A stretch of 12,479 nt of DNA from CAYJAP01 sp964368425. GTDB taxonomy: Bacteria; Bacillota; Clostridia; Christensenellales; UBA1242. Shown here one piece after another: positions 5,735 to 12,479 of this stretch. The notes under the pieces are model-generated. The model saw only the letters and a program-made list of their open reading frames with translations. It had not been told where the DNA came from and did no database searches. The stretch covers positions 1 through 12,479 of the forward strand of contig CAYJAP010000021.1 of NCBI GenBank assembly GCA_964368425.1. Direction: 5' to 3'. The stretch's first letter is position 1. Every line of letters starts with the position of its first letter. The translations under genes were made by a program, and so were the position numbers.

Positions 5735-7705
5735 TTGGCGAACTATAATAGTAAAGACATTTTGGTTTTAGAAGGTTTGGATGCAGTTAGATTGCGTCCT
5801 GGAATGTACATAGGAACGACTGGTGCGAAAGGTATGCATCACTTGTTATGGGAGATTGTAGACAACTCCGTCGATGAGATTTCCAATAATTATGGTAATA
5901 AAATAACTATCACAATGCACAAAAATAATTCTATTACTGTCGAGGATAACGGTAGAGGTATACCGGTAGATAAGCATCCGAAACTAAAGGTAAGTGGAGT
6001 GCAGGTCGTGTTCACACAGTTGCATGCAGGTGGTAAGTTTAACAACGATAACTACGCTTACTCTGGTGGTTTACACGGGGTAGGAGCGAGTGTTACTAAC
6101 GCATTATCTAAATGGCTCAAGGTAACTGTACATCGTGACGGGTACGAGTATTTCATGGAGTTCAACTCGATAGAAAAGGGAAAAACTGTGGTTGGAGGTG
6201 TACCGGTTGCACCACTGGCACAGCTTAAGAAAAGCAAAAGAAGTGGCACGATAGTAACGTTCCTTCCAGATGAGAAAATATTTAAAGAAGTAAGATTTGA
6301 CTACGACACCATTCGTAAAAGAATAAAAGAGCTTGCTTTCCTAAATAAAGGAATGGAGGTTGAACTCATCAATGAAAATGTTAAAACGGAAGAAGGATAT
6401 CAGTCACAAACATACAAGTTTGAGAAAGGTCTTGTAGACTTTATTAAAAGCATTAACACCAGTAAAGAATTAATAAATAAAGAGCCAATATACATCGAAG
6501 GAAAATCTTCAATTGTGGATTTGAGATTGGCGATACAGTATACCAATGATTATGCGGAATCGATTTATAGCTACGTAAACAACATTCCAACGAATGAGGG
6601 TGGTACTCACGAGACAGGTCTGAAGAGTGCTATAACCAGAGCGCTTAACGATGTTGCACGCGAGAACGGATTGTTGAAAGAAAAAGATATAAACTTAATG
6701 GGTGAGGACTACAGAGAAGGTCTAGCCGCTATCTTATCTATCAAGATGAAAACAGTACAGTTTGAAGGGCAAACAAAAGCTAAGTTAGGAAACCCTGAAG
6801 CGAAGACTGAAGTCGAAACAATTGTCTATACCGCCTTAAAAGATTATTTTTCATCAGGCAAGACAAAGAAAATTTTGACAGACATTCTGACAAAAGCGAA
6901 AGGTGCTGCGAAAGCACGTGAAGCAGCGAAGAAGGCAAAAGAGGTAATGCGCCAGAAAAACAGTGTGGGCACATACAGTTTGGTAGGAAAATTGAGTAGT
7001 TGTACAGGCAAAACGGCGAGCAAAAACGAGTTGTTTATAGTTGAGGGAGATAGTGCGGGCGGTAACGCGAAACAGGCACGAGACAGGAGCTTCCAAGCGA
7101 TACTACCGTTGAAAGGAAAACCTCTTAACGTAGAGAAAAAACGTATAAACCAAGTGTTGGAGAATGAAGAAATTGTTACCATTATCAGTGCTTTGGGGGC
7201 AGGTATAGGTGACGATTTTGACATTTCTCAGTTAAAGTACAACAAAGTTATTATACTTGCCGATGCTGACCAAGACGGTGCACACATACGGGCAATATTA
7301 TTAACTTTCTTCTACAGATACATGCGTGAACTTGTAAGCGAAGGACATGTTTACATCGGTATTGCGCCACTGTACAAAGTGTACAAGAAAGGCTTTGAAG
7401 AGTACGTTTATCATGAAGACCAGTTAGAAAGCATCATCAAAAAGTGTGGTGCAGGATATGCGATCCAAAGATACAAAGGATTGGGAGAAATGACGGCTGA
7501 GCAGTTATCGGAAACTACCATGACTCCTGAAAAAAGAATATTGGTACAAGTTAGATTGGACGACATTGAGGAAGCAGAAACTATGATAACTACTTTAATG
7601 GGAGATAACGTTGAGGCTCGTAAACAGTATATTACTGAGAACGCTAACTTTAATAAAGATACTAAATTTGACAAAATCGGAGATGTAAATGAAGCGCGGA
7701 GATAA
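5735..7705 (+). CDS. parE: Type IIA topoisomerase B subunit, probably topoisomerase IV ParE (GyrB family)
   Basis: The B subunit supplies ATPase and metal-binding Toprim functions to an A2B2 enzyme that passes one DNA duplex through another. In 656 residues it shows the GHKL ATPase: EIVDNSVDE with Asn44, DNGRGIP (71-77), SGGLHGVGAS (110-119) and the QTK loop (346-348). The Toprim domain has VEGDSAGG with Glu437 and the DxDxD triad Asp510, Asp512, Asp514. The C-terminus has RYKGLGEM and TTLMGD. I start at TTG 5735 because GGAGG (5725-5729) precedes it by five bases, while the longer GTG start at 5717 has no such site. GyrB and ParE are hard to separate; the length is close to Bacillus ParE, and the partner has a ParC-like C-terminus, so topoisomerase IV is favoured. 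It overlaps the A gene by 17 bases. GGN replaces the usual GGS after EGDSA. Confidence 0.88.
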   Translation: MANYNSKDILVLEGLDAVRLRPGMYIGTTGAKGMHHLLWEIVDNSVDEISNNYGNKITITMHKNNSITVEDNGRGIPVDKHPKLKVSGVQVVFTQLHAGGKFNNDNYAYSGGLHGVGASVTNALSKWLKVTVHRDGYEYFMEFNSIEKGKTVVGGVPVAPLAQLKKSKRSGTIVTFLPDEKIFKEVRFDYDTIRKRIKELAFLNKGMEVELINENVKTEEGYQSQTYKFEKGLVDFIKSINTSKELINKEPIYIEGKSSIVDLRLAIQYTNDYAESIYSYVNNIPTNEGGTHETGLKSAITRALNDVARENGLLKEKDINLMGEDYREGLAAILSIKMKTVQFEGQTKAKLGNPEAKTEVETIVYTALKDYFSSGKTKKILTDILTKAKGAAKAREAAKKAKEVMRQKNSVGTYSLVGKLSSCTGKTASKNELFIVEGDSAGGNAKQARDRSFQAILPLKGKPLNVEKKRINQVLENEEIVTIISALGAGIGDDFDISQLKYNKVIILADADQDGAHIRAILLTFFYRYMRELVSEGHVYIGIAPLYKVYKKGFEEYVYHEDQLESIIKKCGAGYAIQRYKGLGEMTAEQLSETTMTPEKRILVQVRLDDIEEAETMITTLMGDNVEARKQYITENANFNKDTKFDKIGDVNEARR

Positions 7706-10112
7706 TAAGAATATTGAAGAAAAGCAAAAAGAATACGTGATAAAACCAGTCGAAAGAGTCATTCACGAGAGCATGATGCCGTACAGTGAGTTCGTTATAA
7801 TGGACAGGGCGTTACCTCGTGTAGAAGACGGGTTGAAACCTGTACAGAGAAGAGTGTTATTTAGCATGCTTGAAGTGGGAGTGTTGCCTGATAGACCATA
7901 TCGTAAGAGTGCAAGGATTGTTGGTGATTGTATGGGTAAATACCATCCACACGGCGACAGAAGTATATATGATACAATGGTTCGTCTAGCACAACCTTTT
8001 AACATGAGTGAAATGTTAGTTGATGGGCACGGAAACTTTGGTTCGGTAGATGGAGATAATGCTGCTGCGATGAGATACACTGAAGCACGACTTTCCCCAA
8101 TATCCCTTGAGTTATTGAAAGATATAGAAAAAAACACCGTAAAGTGGCGCTGGAACTTTGACGATAGCCGTAAAGAGCCAGACATGTTACCGGGACGTTT
8201 TCCAAACTTGTTAGTTAATGGTTGTACGGGTATTGCGGTAGGTTTAGCTACAAATATTCCTACTCATAATTTGGGAGAAGTCATTGATGGTGTGGTAGCA
8301 TTTATCGACAACAAAGAAATAACTTTGTCCGAGATGATGCAGTTTATTCCTGCGCCTGATTTTCCTACAGGTGGATATTTGTTGAGCAGTTCAGAGTTTA
8401 ATAAAGTTTATGAAACGGGAAAGGGTAGGTTGATACTACGCGCGAGAATTAATATAGAGAAAGATGAAAACGGGAAGAAAAATATCGTTATCACCGAAAT
8501 CCCTTATAACGTCAATAAAAGTGTGTTGCTACAAAAAATAGCGAAAGTCAAACAAGACGACGCTACTGGCTTTTTGTCTACCATATATGAGATTGTTGAC
8601 GAAAGCGATAGAATGGGTACGAGAGCAGTTATCAAGTTGAAAAAAGATGCTAACGTAGATGCCATTCTAAGCATACTATATGCTAAGACAGATTTACAAA
8701 CCACTTTTAATGCAAACATGGTAGCGATAGCTGACGGTAGGCCAAAATTGCTTAATTTGATGGATATTATTTCTTACTACGTTAATTACCAACAACAAGT
8801 GGTTTATCGTAGAACTAAGTATGATTTAGAATCATGTCTAAAGAAAGAACACATTTTAGACGGTTTATACATAGCAATTTGTAACATCGATGAGGTTATA
8901 AAAATAATAAAAACAAGTAAAACAGTTTCCATTGCTAAAACAAGTTTAATGGAGAGGTTCTCGCTTTCTGATGTACAAGCACAGGCGATATTAGACATGA
9001 GATTGGCTCGGTTGACAAGTTTAGAGATAGACAAGCTGGTTGGCGAATTAAAAAATCTCAAGAGATTAATAAGAGAGTATACCCAAATATTGAAGAATCC
9101 ACAGATGCAGATGGATATTGTGCGTAAAGAAATTTTGGAAATAAAAGAAAGATATTTGACTCCACGTAGAACACAGATAATTGATGACGGACAGGGAATC
9201 ACTGAAATAACTAATTTTGTGTTAGATAAGCAAGAAGAGCTGTACATAATATTCACGCCAGAAGAGACGGTTAAAAGTGTTCCGAAGAAGAGTTATAACC
9301 TTGCGACCAGAGAGATTAACGAAAACTCTGTAGTTACAGATATAGCTGAAAGAGTATTGAAAAGTCAGGGACAAGAAGTGTTGCTCGTATTTACAAATGC
9401 AGGAAATATGTACAAGTTGAACGTATCGAGTATAAGTCAGTGCCGATATAAAGATAAGGGATGTAAATTAACAAGCCTTATTAAAAATATGGTTTCTACT
9501 GAAAAAGTAGTGGCTGTATACAAAGAAGAAGAAATTACAAGCGCAGAAAAGGTTGTTATGGTAACTCGACAGGGTATGCTTAAAGTTTCAGCAGGGAAAG
9601 ATTATTCCATTGTAAAAAGTAGCGCGCAGGCGATAAGACTGAAAGATGACGACCAACTAATTTACGTACATCCGAAGGCTGATGGCAGGTTGGTGCTTAT
9701 ATCCAGTGCTGGAAATGGCGTAAGAGTGGAGTTCGACGATGTAACTACTTCAGGCAGGGTGAGTATAGGTGTTAAAGCCATCGCTCTGGACAAACTGGAT
9801 TACGTTGTGGGTGTAGAAGCGGGTGACGCTAAGATGCCTATCCTGTTAGTTTCTAGTAACGGTTTTGTGAAGAAAATCCCAGCGTCAGAGGTTGTGGAAT
9901 CGGCTCGCAACAGAAAAGGAAACAAAGTGTTCTCATCGAAGATTGTTTTTGCTCAAAATAGTGACTGTATTGTGACATATAAATCTGTTCTACGTTCCAT
10001 CATGATGGCGGATGTTCCTCTCACCAACAAATCAAATGCAGGGAAAAGTGTGACTGGAAACAAGGCGGGTGTTCAGATAAACGATGTGTGTACAATCACT
10101 CTTTCCGATTAA
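7689..10112 (+). CDS. parC: Type IIA topoisomerase A subunit, probably topoisomerase IV ParC (GyrA family)
   Basis: The A subunit cuts and rejoins DNA through a tyrosyl-phosphate link. In 807 residues the breakage-reunion domain shows ALPRVEDGLKPVQRR (41-55), the quinolone region KYHPHGDRSIYD (84-95), GHGNFGSVDGD (113-123) and the catalytic Arg129-Tyr130 in AAAMRYTEARL. GCTGIAVGLATNIPTHN (178-194) follows, a coiled-coil region runs to about 490, and a beta-pinwheel covers about 510-805. The core reads like GyrA, but the GyrA-box (QRRGGKG) needed for negative supercoiling is absent, and CRYKDKG (585-591) resembles the second blade of Bacillota ParC. The length is close to Bacillus ParC. Arg91 stands at the position of E. 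coli Ser83. GGAGA five bases before the ATG lies inside the end of parE, so translation is probably coupled. Confidence 0.88.
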   Translation: MKRGDNKNIEEKQKEYVIKPVERVIHESMMPYSEFVIMDRALPRVEDGLKPVQRRVLFSMLEVGVLPDRPYRKSARIVGDCMGKYHPHGDRSIYDTMVRLAQPFNMSEMLVDGHGNFGSVDGDNAAAMRYTEARLSPISLELLKDIEKNTVKWRWNFDDSRKEPDMLPGRFPNLLVNGCTGIAVGLATNIPTHNLGEVIDGVVAFIDNKEITLSEMMQFIPAPDFPTGGYLLSSSEFNKVYETGKGRLILRARINIEKDENGKKNIVITEIPYNVNKSVLLQKIAKVKQDDATGFLSTIYEIVDESDRMGTRAVIKLKKDANVDAILSILYAKTDLQTTFNANMVAIADGRPKLLNLMDIISYYVNYQQQVVYRRTKYDLESCLKKEHILDGLYIAICNIDEVIKIIKTSKTVSIAKTSLMERFSLSDVQAQAILDMRLARLTSLEIDKLVGELKNLKRLIREYTQILKNPQMQMDIVRKEILEIKERYLTPRRTQIIDDGQGITEITNFVLDKQEELYIIFTPEETVKSVPKKSYNLATREINENSVVTDIAERVLKSQGQEVLLVFTNAGNMYKLNVSSISQCRYKDKGCKLTSLIKNMVSTEKVVAVYKEEEITSAEKVVMVTRQGMLKVSAGKDYSIVKSSAQAIRLKDDDQLIYVHPKADGRLVLISSAGNGVRVEFDDVTTSGRVSIGVKAIALDKLDYVVGVEAGDAKMPILLVSSNGFVKKIPASEVVESARNRKGNKVFSSKIVFAQNSDCIVTYKSVLRSIMMADVPLTNKSNAGKSVTGNKAGVQINDVCTITLSD

Positions 10113-10298
10113 TTTATACAAATTTTTAAAATTAAGAATTTTTTAATTGTAATGATAATATATTCTATTAGTATTGTTATGAAGGACAAACTGCTCTTTG
10201 TGTTAAATTTCTACACAACATAACAAAATATAATAAAATATTATAATCATAAAATTAGGGAATTCTTTTATTTTATTGTATTATAATTAAGGAGTGAG
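10113..10298. other. AT-rich gap with repeated -10-like boxes upstream of pdaB
   Basis: No gene is supported here. TATAAT occurs three times, at 10229-10234, 10242-10247 and 10282-10287, none with a good -35. The last is so close to the ribosome binding site (10291-10294) that a transcript from it would lose that site, so an upstream promoter or a different sigma factor is likelier. An inverted repeat TTGTGT/ACACAA lies at 10198-10203 and 10213-10218. No convincing terminator follows parC. Confidence 0.4.
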
Positions 10299-11063
10299 AT
10301 GCGATTCATTGTTTGTAAAATGAGGACTCTACAAATTGCACTAATTGTGTTGCTTGCCGCTATTCTATTAACGTTAAGTTATAGCGGAACAAGTTATGCC
10401 TCAGTATATTTCGGAGGTACTCCAAGAAAAATCCCAGTATATTCTGTAGATTTGCCAGAGAAAAAAGTTGCGTTGACGTTTGACTCGGCGTGGGGTGCAG
10501 ATAAAACACTTTCCATACTAAGCACTCTGAAAGAATATAACGTAAAAGCGACATTTTTTTTAGTTGGATTTTGGGTGGAAGAGTATCCAGAAATGGTACA
10601 AGCAATCATGGATGCTGGTATGGAAATAGGTACTCATAGCAACACCCATACAGATTTTACCACTCTAAGTGCAGCTGAAATGAGGCTGGAGCTGGAAACA
10701 TCAAGTAACTTGATTAAGGCGATTACTAAACAAGACATCAAGTTGTTTAGGTGTCCTTACGGAAGTTATAACAACGAGGTCATATCGACAGTAGAAGGAA
10801 TGGGTTTGCAAACGATACAATGGGACGTAGATACACTTGACTGGAAGGGATTGAGCGCCGTAGAAATTACTAACAGAGTTATAAATAAAGTGAAAAATGG
10901 TTCAATTATCTTATGCCATAATAACTCAGATAATATTTTAGAGGCTCTGCCATTAATGCTAGACAGGTTGAAATTGATGGGGTACGCAGTTACTAGTGTA
11001 GGAGATATAGTTCTCACAAAAGATTTTACTATCGATCATACAGGAATGCAAAAAGCTAAATAG
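10299..11063 (+). CDS. pdaB: Exported polysaccharide deacetylase of the PdaB type
   Basis: NodB-fold deacetylases remove acetyl groups from glycan amino sugars using a metal ion; PdaB members act in spore cortex or envelope formation. The 254-residue protein starts with a signal peptide or signal anchor (hydrophobic 12-28, possible cleavage after SYA at 32-34). Motif 1 is TFDSAWG (60-66) with the catalytic base Asp62; motif 2 is THSNTH (112-117) with metal ligands His113 and His117; motif 3 is RCPYGSYNN (151-159); motif 4 is WDVDTLDW (175-182); motif 5 is ILCHNN with His207. The usual TFDD is TFDS, with AWG after it, the form seen in PdaB proteins rather than a lesion. The start ATG has GGAG four bases before it. 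The SSB-like gene follows 19 bases later. A vegetative cell-wall deacetylase is the alternative. Confidence 0.85.
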   Translation: MRFIVCKMRTLQIALIVLLAAILLTLSYSGTSYASVYFGGTPRKIPVYSVDLPEKKVALTFDSAWGADKTLSILSTLKEYNVKATFFLVGFWVEEYPEMVQAIMDAGMEIGTHSNTHTDFTTLSAAEMRLELETSSNLIKAITKQDIKLFRCPYGSYNNEVISTVEGMGLQTIQWDVDTLDWKGLSAVEITNRVINKVKNGSIILCHNNSDNILEALPLMLDRLKLMGYAVTSVGDIVLTKDFTIDHTGMQKAK

Positions 11064-11082
11064 ATACGTTTTGGAGGAAAAA

Positions 11083-11781
11083 ATGAATAATAACATGGCT
11101 GAAAATAACAGAGGGTTTATTGCAGGAGAAATTATGTCGCAACCTGAGTTAACACATGAAATGTACAACGAGGGATTTTATGAGTTTAAGGTGCGAGTAA
11201 ATAGATTGAGTGAAAGTTACGACGAAATACCTGTTACGATTAGTGAAAGAGTATTACCTCAACTACAGATTAAAGTAGGCGCTAATATCGCTTGTAAAGG
11301 GCAGTTCCGTAGTCACAACATCCAAGAAGACGGCAAAAGCAGACTCCTGCTCACTATGTTCGTGCGAGAAGTTGTACCATATGATGAGCAGGAAAATCCT
11401 AATATGATTGAGTTAATAGGTTACATCTGCAAGCCGCCTATCTATAGAACGACACCGTTCAAGAGAGAGATATGTGATATGTTGTTGGCTGTAAACAGAA
11501 ACTATAATAAATCAGACTACATTCCTTGTATAACCTGGGGTAGAAACGCACGTTTTGTGAACGAATTAAATGTAGGTGAAAAGATAAAAATTACTGGCCG
11601 TATCCAAAGCAGAAGCTACCAGAAGGTTGATGAGTCAGGAAAACCACAGAACAGAACTGCCTACGAAGTGAGCGTAGTTTCTGTGGAAAGAGTGCCTATA
11701 GAAATATTTGATCAGGTTGATATTCAAGAAAGTAGCCTTGGTAAGATAGATAATTACTATCCTAATACAAGCAGAAGATAA
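11083..11781 (+). CDS. Tandem OB-fold single-stranded DNA-binding-like protein
   Basis: This 232-residue protein contains two OB-like domains. The first (about 10-98) has GFIAGEI, EGFYEFKVRVNRLS and the strand RLLLTMFVREV. The second (about 107-205) reads like a bacterial SSB: NMIELIGYICKPPIYRTTP, LLAVNR, DYIPCITWGRNAR, GRIQSRSY and RTAYEVSV. The pair matches a class of SSB-like proteins common in Clostridia; it lacks the acidic DDDIPF-type tail of the housekeeping SSB, so it is probably a paralogue with a side role rather than the main ssb. I start at ATG 11083 because GGAGG (11073-11077) lies five bases upstream; a TTG at 11071 would place that site inside the gene. It shares an operon with the deacetylase. 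Ligand and role are inferred. Confidence 0.8.
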   Translation: MNNNMAENNRGFIAGEIMSQPELTHEMYNEGFYEFKVRVNRLSESYDEIPVTISERVLPQLQIKVGANIACKGQFRSHNIQEDGKSRLLLTMFVREVVPYDEQENPNMIELIGYICKPPIYRTTPFKREICDMLLAVNRNYNKSDYIPCITWGRNARFVNELNVGEKIKITGRIQSRSYQKVDESGKPQNRTAYEVSVVSVERVPIEIFDQVDIQESSLGKIDNYYPNTSRR

Positions 11782-11805
11782 AAACGCTGAAAGATAGGGG
11801 AAAAC

Positions 11806-11835
11806 TAACATCCGTATAGATGAGAACGGATGCTA
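11806..11835. other. Hairpin in the 3' untranslated region of the SSB-like gene
   Basis: CATCCGT (11809-11815) pairs with ACGGATG (11826-11832) across a 10-base loop, with two more pairs beyond one mismatch. It stands 27 bases after the stop and ahead of the main terminator. No T-tract follows on the plus strand; on the minus strand it is followed by TTAGTTTTC, so it may be a backup terminator for the converging gene or a structured 3' end. Confidence 0.5.
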
Positions 11836-11856
11836 AAAATTAATTGTATAAAAAAG

Positions 11857-11882
11857 AAAACACACATAATCGTGTGTTTTTT
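11857..11882. terminator. Bidirectional intrinsic terminator
   Basis: AAAACACAC (11857-11865) and GTGTGTTTT (11872-11880) form a perfect 9-bp stem around ATAATC. On the plus strand T continues through 11882; on the minus strand the stem is followed by CTTTTTT. It ends both the pdaB-SSB operon and the converging SH3-protein gene, whose stop codon starts at the stem's edge. Confidence 0.9.
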
Positions 11883-12366
11883 ATTCTAATATTTGATTAT
11901 CTTGCTTTTTCTTGTACTGAACAGCAATTACTGTTAACGATATTAGGATGACCACAGACACGGAGGCTAAGACTACTCCTATAACCGCTCCGGTACTTAA
12001 TCCCGGCTGTTTCAAATGTATCGTTTGTATGTATCCTTGTACTAATTTTCGGTCAGCGTCGAGAAAAGATATTTTCGTGTACTCACTGTTTTTGTCGTAG
12101 TTAGAAACATTAACTTTATCTCCAGTAGTTAACGTCGATATAGCTGACGTTTCCGAAGTGTCAGAGTATACTTTTATACTTTTTTCATTGCTCGCTATTG
12201 CGATACGATAGTTAGGGGTAGGGACATTCTCTACGAACTCTATTAGCAACAGCTGTGTTTGAAGAGGTGAACCGAGTTTAAGTATGGAAAAATGAACTGC
12301 TAGTCCACCTAAGCATAATATCAGTGACGAAATTATTGAAATTAATATGAGTGATTTTAGCTTCAT
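11881..12366 (-). CDS. Two-TM membrane protein with extracytoplasmic SH3-like domain
   Basis: I do not recognise a named family for this 161-residue protein. A membrane segment at about 5-28 follows a Lys-containing N-terminus, and a second at about 125-150 precedes YKKK, so both ends should be inside and residues 29-124 outside. The outer part at about 56-119 looks like a bacterial SH3 domain: short strands with KVYSDTSETSAISTLTTGDKVNVS (65-88), YTKISF (96-101) and QGYIQTIHL (110-118), the pattern of SH3b domains that bind cell-wall peptides or protein partners. Catalytic motifs are absent. AAGGA lies seven bases before the ATG, and a near-consensus promoter drives it as a single gene. The C-terminal anchor after an SH3 domain is less usual than an N-terminal anchor alone. 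A cell-wall sensing or anchoring role is an inference. Confidence 0.75.
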   Translation of the reverse strand: MKLKSLILISIISSLILCLGGLAVHFSILKLGSPLQTQLLLIEFVENVPTPNYRIAIASNEKSIKVYSDTSETSAISTLTTGDKVNVSNYDKNSEYTKISFLDADRKLVQGYIQTIHLKQPGLSTGAVIGVVLASVSVVILISLTVIAVQYKKKQDNQILE

Positions 12367-12393
12367 GCCTTTATCCTTATAATTACTGCCTAT

Positions 12394-12422
12394 ATTCTAT
12401 CGGAATTATAGGGGGTTGTCAA
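12394..12422 (-). promoter_or_regulatory. Near-consensus sigma-A promoter of the SH3-protein gene
   Basis: On the minus strand a perfect TTGACA (12417-12422) is followed after 17 bases by TAGAAT (12394-12399), five of six matches to TATAAT. Transcription should start near 12387, giving a leader of about 20 bases with AAGGA. Confidence 0.85.
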
Positions 12423-12479
12423 ATGAACAGTTGTAACACTTCTGTATATATTTTTAGATTTATTTCATACACTGACACA

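Noticed and set aside
6844..7224. Open frames antisense to parE and to other genes
   Set aside because: They lie wholly within well-identified genes, have no ribosome binding sites and encode low-complexity sequence.
10128..10148. AT-only hairpin after parC
   Set aside because: The stem is only six A-T pairs and is not followed by a T-tract, so it is not a credible terminator.
10179..10223. 14-codon open frame upstream of pdaB (possible leader peptide)
   Set aside because: No ribosome binding site, no attenuator structure and no runs of one amino acid.
10554..10561. T8 run in pdaB as a phase-variation or frameshift site
   Set aside because: It encodes the conserved FFL of motif KATFFLVG, the frame is intact, and a run of eight is unremarkable in AT-rich DNA.
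11071..11082. TTG start of the SSB-like gene at 11071
   Set aside because: It overlaps the GGAGG that serves the ATG at 11083.
12423..12479. Open frame on the plus strand running off the window end, with GGGGG seven bases before its ATG
   Set aside because: Only 19 codons are visible without any recognisable motif, and the upstream bases are the promoter of the divergent SH3-protein gene.
1..12479. CRISPR arrays, transposases, integrase sites, tRNA, rRNA and known riboswitch classes
   Set aside because: No regularly spaced repeats, terminal inverted repeats, cloverleaf or recognised aptamer pattern were found.

Overview
The window is AT-rich bacterial DNA carrying ordinary chromosomal genes. 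It suggests a low-GC, Gram-positive-type bacterium of the Bacillota, most likely an uncultured Clostridia relative. The evidence is a PdaB-like deacetylase of the kind found in endospore-forming lineages, a tandem-OB single-strand-binding protein typical of Clostridia, a MurG with the clostridial HES signature, strong AGGAGG-type ribosome binding sites, several TTG starts, and sigma-A promoters (TTGACA, 17 bases, TAnAAT). No mobile element, CRISPR array, tRNA or rRNA is visible.

Layout. Bases 1-410: the 3' end of a RimI-like acetyltransferase, closed by a clear intrinsic terminator. Bases 445-4094, plus strand: an alpha/beta hydrolase, a MurF-type ligase with an N-terminal membrane domain, and a D-Ala-D-Ala ligase. 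The last two are 15 bases apart and should be co-transcribed. Bases 4091-5512, minus strand: murG, then a short HTH regulator with its own near-consensus promoter; its stop codon overlaps the ddl stop. Bases 5513-5734: a divergent promoter region. Bases 5735-10112, plus strand: overlapping B and A subunit genes of a type IIA topoisomerase, best read as topoisomerase IV (parE-parC). Bases 10299-11781, plus strand: pdaB-like deacetylase and a tandem-OB SSB-like protein, 19 bases apart. Bases 11857-11882: a bidirectional terminator. Bases 11881-12366, minus strand: a two-TM protein with an extracytoplasmic SH3-like domain, again behind a near-consensus promoter.

How the genes work together. Ddl makes D-Ala-D-Ala, MurF adds it to the UDP-MurNAc-tripeptide, and MurG converts lipid I to lipid II, so three consecutive-pathway cell-wall enzymes lie here outside a classical dcw cluster. 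The hydrolase next to murF has no known place in that pathway. ParE-ParC would decatenate daughter chromosomes. The deacetylase and the SH3 protein act at the cell surface or in spore envelope formation.

I do not see a wholly new multi-gene system. The points most worth checking are the murF start (the ribosome binding site points to ATA, not GTG) and its membrane domain, the Arg at the quinolone Ser83 position of ParC, the minimal HTH regulator with a 10-bp-phased direct repeat on its promoter, an 18-bp perfect palindrome at 1214-1231, and an unexplained hairpin at 11806-11835.
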